A stretch of DNA of 12,115 nucleotides from Leptospira sp. B5-022. Lineage in GTDB: Bacteria; Spirochaetota; Leptospiria; Leptospirales; Leptospiraceae. Below are positions 7,311-12,115 of this stretch, in pieces. Location of the stretch: positions 1-12,115 of the forward strand of contig NZ_ANIJ01000012.1 in NCBI RefSeq assembly GCF_000347035.1, read 5' to 3'. Under the pieces are notes generated by a model, which was not told the origin of the DNA, made no database searches, and saw only the letters and a program-made list of their open reading frames with translations. Both the position numbers and the translations under genes were made by a program. Each line of letters begins with the position of its first letter. The first letter of the stretch is position 1.

Positions 7311-7452
7311 GCAGATAACGACCAAGCCTTGGCGACGTTCACGACGGCGCGAGCTTGCACAAGCAAGCGCAGTGACGGAAGTGAATGTGGCAAAGCCTGG
7401 AGCGAGGGCGCGTAGCGACCCGAAGCGCAACGCCAGAGGCGTTAGTTATGCG
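7311..7452 (-). repeat. attC-like site 4 (complete), site of cassette D
   Basis: The left core is the unusual GCAGATAAC (7311-7319), matching the far end of cassette C. The right core GTTATGCG is at 7445-7452. The inner box GCCTTGGCG pairs with CGCCAGAGGC, leaving one unpaired G. It is nearly identical to sites 3 and 5 in the centre. Confidence 0.8.
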
Positions 7453-7473
7453 CAGTATTCAAAGTATCCGTTA

Positions 7474-8574
7474 TCAGGCATCCTTCTTGTCTGATTCAGG
7501 CAAACTTAAAATATTGTCACCAGACAATTTAAGGAATTCAAGTTCTTTCGATTTTTCTTCAATAGTTTTGTAATATTCGGAATTTTTACCGCTTTCAGGC
7601 TCTCCTTGCTCGGCAGCATCTGCCTTTTTCTCATCAAGGCGCATTTTGATATCAAAATTAAAGCCTTTATCAATACGATTAGAGAGTTTATTCATGGAGT
7701 ATTTTAAAGATATTTCCATCTCTTTCCTTCTTCCAGGAGCAATATCTTGTCCAAAAGATGAAAGTAATTCTCTCACTCCTTCTGCAATCCCCTCTTCCAT
7801 CCTCTTATTTGCGTAATCCTCAACACCTGCTAGATTTTCTGCGGGAACACCTTTATCTTTTAGTTCTTTATGTGCTTTTCGAATATCTAAGATATCTTTA
7901 TAGATTTTGACAATTTTTTCTATACTAATAATTAAACAAGTAGCAGTGACTGGTAAAATATTTAACAAAATCTGATATTCAGATGAAGCTATTGTCTTAA
8001 GCTCTATTTCTGGCCTTGACCCTAATGCCAATTCGTTAAAATCACTTACTATTCTTTTGATTTCCTCTAGCTCTTTAATAAAATAGTCTATTTTTTCTTT
8101 TACTGCAGCCCGAGGTATCATTACTGCCATTTCACTTTCCGCATTATTTAATTCCGCTTTACCTATTCCTAATACTTGGAAATTTTTCACTAAAGACGCC
8201 AAAGCATTATATCGTTTACTCAAACTCCCCTGAATATTACTGATCTCTTGAAGCACGATAGACGGTGTTATAGAGTTTTGTAAAAAAATTTGTTCAATGC
8301 GATTTCCTAACTCGTTTCCTCGCAAATCTTTAAATCCTATTTCATCTAAAACCTGTTTCCAATAAGGCGAATATGCGTTCATCGTTGAAGTATTCAATGC
8401 ATTCCTTAGATTAATACGAATGTTTGATACATTTTGCTGAAAAGCAGGTTGCTGTGGCTGATTTATTAAATTAGTAAGATTCTCTACCAACTCATTCAAA
8501 AGGTTCAAAGCTTTGCTATTAGTGATATCCTTTTGAAAAACCAATCCGATTTGATGTAATGTTTCGATATTCAT
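7474..8574 (-). CDS. Cassette protein of unknown function with one hydrophobic central segment
   Basis: I do not recognise a family. The product of about 366 residues is mostly helical. Residues about 1-60 are Asn/Gln-rich. A hydrophobic stretch near 200-221 (YQILLNILPVTATCLIISI) could be one membrane helix or a buried helix. The following EKIVKIYKDILDIRKAHKEL and RMEEGIAEGVRELL segments look like amphipathic or coiled-coil helices, and the C-terminus is charged and probably disordered. There is no signal peptide and no catalytic motif that I can see. The ATG at 8574 has GGA a few bases upstream, while a TTG at 8583 would add three residues. It is the only gene of cassette D, with its stop 21 bp from attC site 4 and its start about 40 bp from the crossover point of the next site, so little room is left for its own promoter. 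Confidence 0.75.
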   Translation of the reverse strand: MNIETLHQIGLVFQKDITNSKALNLLNELVENLTNLINQPQQPAFQQNVSNIRINLRNALNTSTMNAYSPYWKQVLDEIGFKDLRGNELGNRIEQIFLQNSITPSIVLQEISNIQGSLSKRYNALASLVKNFQVLGIGKAELNNAESEMAVMIPRAAVKEKIDYFIKELEEIKRIVSDFNELALGSRPEIELKTIASSEYQILLNILPVTATCLIISIEKIVKIYKDILDIRKAHKELKDKGVPAENLAGVEDYANKRMEEGIAEGVRELLSSFGQDIAPGRRKEMEISLKYSMNKLSNRIDKGFNFDIKMRLDEKKADAAEQGEPESGKNSEYYKTIEEKSKELEFLKLSGDNILSLPESDKKDA

Positions 8575-8607
8575 ATTGTCCAAATATAGTTAAATTTTTG
8601 AATATTG

Positions 8608-8749
8608 CGCATAACGACCAAGCCTTGGCGACGTTCACGACGGCGCGAGCTTGCACAAGCAAGCGCAGTGACGGAAGTGAATGTGGCGAAGCCTGGAGCG
8701 AGGGCGCGTTAGCGACCCGAAGCGCAACGCCAGAGGCGAAAGTTATGCG
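8608..8749 (-). repeat. attC-like site 5 (complete), site of cassette E
   Basis: The left core CGCATAAC is at 8608-8615 and the right core GTTATGCG at 8742-8749. The inner box and unpaired G are as in sites 3 and 4, and the three sites form one sequence subclass. Confidence 0.8.
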
Positions 8750-8774
8750 ACGTGTTTGTTATATTGGAGGAGAT

Positions 8775-9107
8775 TCAATTAGATTGATCAATGGATGTAA
8801 ACTTTAAACTTTTTTCAATTAACATTAATCTATTTCTTGCGCTTTTCAAGAAATCAACATCGCGCTTAAGATTATCTCGATCTATCTTCCACCAGATAGT
8901 AAAAACTATTGATAATGAGAACATCCATCCAATATCAAATTTTTCATATACGCCAAATAGAAAGCCGACTAAAATTATAGCAATAATTGATTTGTATGGA
9001 ACCTTTGCTTTAAGAGATTTCTCTTTTTCTAAAAGTTGACTCTCAAAGAAAAAATCTCTAAATTCTTTAAGATCATTTTCAATTTCTATTAATTTATTGC
9101 TATTCAT
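8775..9107 (-). CDS. Small two-TM membrane protein, second gene of cassette E
   Basis: The product of about 110 residues has a charged helical N-terminus, two closely spaced membrane helices (about residues 39-55 and 58-74, the second containing GWMFSLSIVFTIWW) and a charged C-terminal helix, so both ends should be on the same side of the membrane, probably the cytoplasm. The ATG at 9107 follows a GAGGGG Shine-Dalgarno with 5-nt spacing, which is better than the upstream GTG at 9119. It starts 12 bp after the stop of the 151-residue gene, so the two are probably co-transcribed and may form one complex. I do not recognise a family. A toxin-immunity or membrane-effector pair is possible but not shown. 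Confidence 0.7.
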   Translation of the reverse strand: MNSNKLIEIENDLKEFRDFFFESQLLEKEKSLKAKVPYKSIIAIILVGFLFGVYEKFDIGWMFSLSIVFTIWWKIDRDNLKRDVDFLKSARNRLMLIEKSLKFTSIDQSN

Positions 9108-9119
9108 GGATCCCCTCAC

Positions 9120-9575
9120 TTACTCAAACCATATTAGAAAGAACAAAAAGATTGATAAGAGAATAATGATGGAACAATAATAAAACCATCCGTAAGTAAT
9201 CTTTCTTACGGGTGCATCGGAATCTACCCATGAATCATTGAAAATAGAGTTTTTATCAATCTTCCATTTTTCTATACCGATAATTTTTTGGAGCTTCCTT
9301 TGTATTCCCCGGTAGATCTCATATTGAATATTCTGTCGATACATCACATAAATTGTGTAACCTGAGATAAATAGTATGATTAAAGTCACAAACCACTTAA
9401 AGCAAGAGTTGGCTTTGGAAAAATCTATCCATATATTTCCAATGGTAGTTGCTAAACCAGCATAGATTATAGATATATAAACATTTACCTTTAATGGCCA
9501 ATCACGAGCTCGATTTAACTCGTCATAATTGGTTTCATAAAGTAGCTTAATTTTTTCAAATTTTGAGTTCTTCAT
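9120..9575 (-). CDS. Three-TM membrane protein, first gene of cassette E
   Basis: The 151-residue product has membrane helices at about 29-46, 60-79 and 128-150, with a basic loop at 80-127 (YRGIQRKLQKI and a KWKIDKN stretch). The N-terminal YETNYDELNRARDWPLK followed by the first helix is loosely like SLATT-type membrane effectors, but I cannot assign it. No Shine-Dalgarno precedes the ATG. Instead a five-codon reading frame (MFVKK, 9589-9572) ends in an ATGA overlap with the start codon. This suggests translation coupled to ribosomes coming from upstream, or initiation near the transcript 5' end. It begins 23 bp from the crossover point of site 6. Confidence 0.7.
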   Translation of the reverse strand: MKNSKFEKIKLLYETNYDELNRARDWPLKVNVYISIIYAGLATTIGNIWIDFSKANSCFKWFVTLIILFISGYTIYVMYRQNIQYEIYRGIQRKLQKIIGIEKWKIDKNSIFNDSWVDSDAPVRKITYGWFYYCSIIILLSIFLFFLIWFE

Positions 9576-9591
9576 TTTTTAACAAACATGT

Positions 9592-9747
9592 CGCATAACG
9601 ACCGAGGTGTTCCGACGTTTCGCGAGTGCGTAAGCACTTGGCACGAGACTTGCTTTGCAAGGCGAGTGACAAAGCGAAATGTGGCGTAGCCCAAGCAAGG
9701 GTTGCGCAGCAAGCCCGCAGCGCTGCGGAAGCACCGAAAGTTAGGCG
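9592..9747 (-). repeat. attC-like site 6 (complete), site of cassette F
   Basis: The left core CGCATAAC is at 9592-9599 and the right core GTTAGGCG at 9740-9747. The inner box GGTGTTCCG pairs with CGGAAGCACC, leaving one unpaired G, as in site 2. The minus strand stays open in one frame through the element, which explains spurious ORFs here. Confidence 0.8.
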
Positions 9748-9750
9748 CCG

Positions 9751-10143
9751 TCACTTTTTTCTCCTGAAAAGCATTAATAATAAAATCACAATACAAACGA
9801 TAGCAAAAACAGCGTACGCAAAGTATTCTATTTTAGAATTACTAAAACGGGTAATTATTCTATTACTTTTGTTAAATGTTATTTTATTCCAACCAACAGT
9901 TTCTATCTTAATATAGTAGATTCCAACATATGTTACTCTTTCGACTGCAATTCGTTCGCTGAACCGAAGACCACAAACACCTTTTTCAGTTTCATTATTA
10001 GTCTCCGCGTAAAAGCAATAATAATCTGGAAAAAAAACAAAGAACTCATTATCTTCGACTTTCGATGGCAGCGACATAAAAATAGAGAATAGCGAAAATA
10101 ATATAAAAAGCGAAAACAAACCGCCTTTATCTTCCTCAGTCAT
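9751..10143 (-). CDS. Membrane-anchored protein with N- and C-terminal TM helices
   Basis: The 130-residue product has a hydrophobic segment at 8-25, an exported-looking domain at about 26-104 with Cys43 and Cys57 and several aromatic strands, then a second membrane helix at 106-126 and a basic RRKK end, giving a cytoplasmic C-terminus. No family is recognised. GGA lies about 9 nt before the ATG. It is the only gene of cassette F and its stop codon is just 3 bp from attC site 6, the tightest in the window. A small membrane accessory or surface protein is all that can be said. Confidence 0.7.
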   Translation of the reverse strand: MTEEDKGGLFSLFILFSLFSIFMSLPSKVEDNEFFVFFPDYYCFYAETNNETEKGVCGLRFSERIAVERVTYVGIYYIKIETVGWNKITFNKSNRIITRFSNSKIEYFAYAVFAIVCIVILLLMLFRRKK

Positions 10144-10190
10144 AAAATATCCAATTTATATCAAGCATATACAAGTATCATTTGTGATGG

Positions 10191-10347
10191 CGCCTAACGA
10201 CCAAGGGTTGGCGACGTTTCGCGAGTGCGTAAGCACTTGGCGCGAGACTTGCTACCGCAAGGCGAGTGACAAAGCGAAATGTGGCGAAGCCTGGAGCGAG
10301 GGTTGCGAAGCAAACCCGAAGCGTAACGCCAACTCGAAAGTTATGCG
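10191..10347 (-). repeat. attC-like site 7 (complete), site of cassette G, variant without the extra G
   Basis: The left core CGCCTAAC is at 10191-10198 and the right core GTTATGCG at 10340-10347. The inner box GGGTTGGCG pairs along its full length with CGCCAACTC (one G-T pair), so the single unpaired G of sites 2-6 is absent. The centre resembles sites 2 and 6, so it is a mosaic. Confidence 0.8.
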
Positions 10348-10355
10348 ATGACGCA

Positions 10356-11948
10356 TCATTCTTTAAGAGATGGATACTTGACCCCTAAAAGCTTTTTATG
10401 TACTTTTTTGGCCAAAGCTGTAAATTTTGAAATATCACTATCCAAAACAGTTGCCGAAACTCGCCTGTGGACCAAATCGCATCTCATCCGATAATAGTAA
10501 TCTAATTTAGACCAATCTGAAGCATCTAAAAGTCCAGTTGAGTATTTTTGAATTTCTTGATGAACCAAACTTCTTTGAGCAAATATTTTTGCTAAAGCTG
10601 AATCTGAATATTGAGGTGAAGTTACCTTATAGGTTAAGAAGTCCTTAAATGCAATTTCTATCGAACTATCAAGTAATATAAGAACTATTCTATTTTTGGT
10701 CTCGAAATTCTTAGATTTAATACTTTCCGCTAATACGACTGTTTCATAAGTTCCCACTACCCAAGGGGCAGTTTTAGCAAGAGCTTGATTTAAATCTTTT
10801 ATCTTATCTGAATTTCTCTTTTTTAATTTCGGTATTTCTGGGAAGGCAGATTTTTCAATTTCAGATACAGAAAGAATTTTCTCAAAGCTTATTTTACCGT
10901 TTTTATATGGTGCTACTTTTGTTTCTCTTTCTGGGAATAAATTCCTAGAAGCAGATGTATAATATTTAATAACGTCAATTAGCTTATCTCTAAGTAATTG
11001 ATATACTTTATGTTTGGTATCTATTCCGTTTTTACTACTATTCCAAGGCATTTGTCCGGCAGGTCCTTCGATTTCTACGATTACTCTAGCTAATGAAATT
11101 GAGTTATGTGGAACTCCTACTTGTCCCTTTGTAAAGCCGACTTCTGGAGTTTTAAGTGATCTTACAATCAATCTATTGTTACAATAAACATAGACCCCAT
11201 ATTCCCCATGACCAGAATCTCCCCCTTCTACTATGAGACCCCCGGAAATTTTAACATTTACTTTTTCCCCTCCTATTTTCACCGGCCAATCATAACCTTG
11301 GGGTGGAACATCCGGATTAAAAGACCATTCTTTATCAAAGTGAGATGATTTTAGTTGCTCTCCATTTAATTTTAATATAATAGACTGACTTGTTAGTAGT
11401 TTCCCATAAATTGCGGAAATATGATCCTTAATATCACGCACAGATTGTCCGGTTAGTATGTCCCTAATCTTAGTCATTTCTATTTCAGTTGAACTTTCTG
11501 CGATATTGGTCACTTCATATACTGGAAACTTCCAATCTTCGTCTTTTAACCATTCGTCCGTAATCTCTACGCTACAGGTTTGATTTTTTTTATATCTAGA
11601 TTTAATCGTAGTGTAAGGAGATAATGCAACGACTGCTCTTTTCGAACCTACACCAAAAATGCCAATAATATGGCTATTCGAATCATTCGAAGAATGTCCT
11701 GGGCCTACTATGTGATGAAGATCATCCTGTTTAATACCTCCTGCGTTGTCTGTTATTTTGATTACTTGCCTTTGAATATCTATATTGATATCAATATTTA
11801 ATGAGTTCTTAGAGCTTTTTAGAGACCAAACATCAATTGAGTTATCTATCAACTCACATAAGGCAGCTTTTGCATCGTAATCTGCAATAATTGATCTAAA
11901 CACTGCTTTGCTAGGTGTAGCGTCTTGAATGCCAATTTGATTTTTCAT
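10356..11948 (-). CDS. GHKL (Hsp90/MORC-like) ATPase with C-terminal HEPN-like RxxxxH motif
   Basis: The 530-residue product opens with a GHKL ATP-binding domain: N-box ELIDNSID with E32, D35 and N36, DNAGGI at 67-72, and a lid GIFGVGSKRA at 96-105. A second domain (about 190-345) looks like the S5-type transducer, with PWNSSKNG (301-308) supplying a lysine that would reach the ATP. The C-terminal helical region (about 415-520) contains R489-CDLV-H494, the RxxxxH signature of HEPN ribonucleases, after an YYYRM helix. MORC-like ATPases are known near restriction-modification systems and HEPN domains are common in abortive infection, so an ATP-gated RNA-cleaving defence protein is inferred. The ATG lies 42 bp from the crossover point, with no strong Shine-Dalgarno. 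It is the only gene of cassette G. The HEPN call is weaker than the ATPase call. Confidence 0.8.
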   Translation of the reverse strand: MKNQIGIQDATPSKAVFRSIIADYDAKAALCELIDNSIDVWSLKSSKNSLNIDINIDIQRQVIKITDNAGGIKQDDLHHIVGPGHSSNDSNSHIIGIFGVGSKRAVVALSPYTTIKSRYKKNQTCSVEITDEWLKDEDWKFPVYEVTNIAESSTEIEMTKIRDILTGQSVRDIKDHISAIYGKLLTSQSIILKLNGEQLKSSHFDKEWSFNPDVPPQGYDWPVKIGGEKVNVKISGGLIVEGGDSGHGEYGVYVYCNNRLIVRSLKTPEVGFTKGQVGVPHNSISLARVIVEIEGPAGQMPWNSSKNGIDTKHKVYQLLRDKLIDVIKYYTSASRNLFPERETKVAPYKNGKISFEKILSVSEIEKSAFPEIPKLKKRNSDKIKDLNQALAKTAPWVVGTYETVVLAESIKSKNFETKNRIVLILLDSSIEIAFKDFLTYKVTSPQYSDSALAKIFAQRSLVHQEIQKYSTGLLDASDWSKLDYYYRMRCDLVHRRVSATVLDSDISKFTALAKKVHKKLLGVKYPSLKE

Positions 11949-11982
11949 ACTAGTTAATTGAGGATATTATTTGATGCGTTTT

Positions 11983-12115
11983 CGCATAACGACCAAGGTG
12001 TTCCGACGTTTCGCGAGTGCGCAAGCACTTGGCACGAGGCTTGCCCAGCAAGACGAGTGACAAAGCGAAATGTGGCGTAGCCCGAGCGAGAGTTGCGTAA
12101 GCAAGCTCGAAGCGG
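11983..12115 (-). repeat. attC-like site 8 (partial, right arm outside window), site of cassette H
   Basis: The left core CGCATAAC is at 11983-11990, followed by GACCAAGGTGTTCCG as in sites 2 and 6. The sequence follows the site-6 subclass to the window edge, and its right arm is not visible. Cassette H would continue to the right. Confidence 0.75.

Larger units (their letters stand above)
1268..7318 (-). mobile_element. Cassette C: about 6-kb cassette with regulator pair and four-gene defence-like operon
   Basis: The ends are 1394-1415 and 7298-7319, which form a 22-nt inverted repeat with 19 identities and share a core variant (GTTATCTGC / GCAGATAAC) found nowhere else in the window. This shows the whole segment behaved as one cassette despite its length and its six genes. 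No degenerate attC copy is visible inside it. One gene (1793-2140) runs against the cassette direction. Confidence 0.7.
1..12115 (-). mobile_element. Integron-type gene-cassette array (attC array), minus-strand polarity
   Basis: Eight related palindromic elements separate seven visible cassettes. Genes run on the minus strand with their stop codons next to the element (gaps of 13, 21, 25, 3 and 8 bp for cassettes A, D, E, F and G), which is the gene-to-attC geometry of integron cassettes. Crossover points, placed in AA^C of the plus-strand left core, are 842/843, 1267/1268, 7318/7319, 8614/8615, 9598/9599, 10197/10198 and 11989/11990. Both ends of each cassette match each other as inverted repeats beyond the core. 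No tyrosine recombinase or attI is present, so it is not known whether this belongs to a complete integron or to an attC cluster lacking an integrase. If an integrase exists it should lie to the right of the window. Confidence 0.8.

Noticed and set aside
9572..9796. 74-codon minus-strand ORF running through site 6
   Set aside because: Most of it is repeat sequence and it overlaps the end of the cassette F gene. It is not a plausible protein, though read-through translation into the next gene is noted as a finding.
1..12115. CRISPR array or tandem insertion sequences as an explanation for the repeats
   Set aside because: Repeats are about 150 bp and separated by genes of different sizes, with no transposase. 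The cassette-specific end arms fit attC recombination far better.

Overview
The window is best read as part of an integron-type gene-cassette array lying on the minus strand. Eight copies of a GC-rich, imperfectly palindromic element of about 142-157 bp (two cut by the window edges) punctuate AT-rich genes. Each copy has the build of an integron attC recombination site: outer CGCMTAAC / GTTAKGCG core boxes, a short unpaired spacer, an inner box of about 9 bp that pairs with compensatory changes, and usually one unpaired extra G. All cassette genes but one run on the minus strand, with stop codons 3-25 bp from the site in five of the six gene-bearing cassettes. No integrase is in the window; from the cassette polarity, intI/attI would lie beyond position 12115 if they exist. 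The organism is unknown to me. AT-rich coding DNA, GGAG-type ribosome binding sites and a loosely spirochaete-like lipoprotein signal suggest a Leptospira-like spirochaete, but this is only a guess.

Layout, using the AA^C crossover point as cassette boundary: cassette A (up to 842) carries a secreted protein with a SUEL/galactose-binding-lectin domain. Cassette B (843-1267) has no convincing gene. Cassette C (1268-7318) is about 6 kb. It holds two divergent XRE-type regulators around a long inverted repeat, and a four-gene operon read 7140 to 2249: Rad50/SMC-like ABC ATPase with a double CxxC, small winged-helix-like protein, PD-(D/E)xK nuclease, and DNA methyltransferase. Cassette D (7319-8614) has one gene of unknown function. 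Cassette E (8615-9598) has two small membrane proteins. Cassette F (9599-10197) has a two-TM protein. Cassette G (10198-11989) has a GHKL ATPase with a C-terminal HEPN-like motif. Cassette H is represented only by its attC (11990 onward).

The strongest observation is that the two ends of every complete cassette (seven of seven, counting A, whose attC is cut at the window edge but whose two ends are visible) carry cassette-specific inverted sequences of 15-22 nt, well beyond the core, as expected if each cassette was once a circle with one folded attC. In all seven, position 11 of this extended stem is the same mismatch: G on the right arm against T on the left arm, both read on the plus strand.

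Functionally the array looks like a store of defence-type and surface-type genes. The cassette C operon looks like a restriction-modification or ABC-three-component (Lamassu-like) hybrid: the methyltransferase would mark host DNA, the SMC-like ATPase and its small partner would sense or load on foreign DNA, and the nuclease would cut. The GHKL-HEPN gene may be a one-gene abortive-infection effector. These roles are inferred from motifs only.
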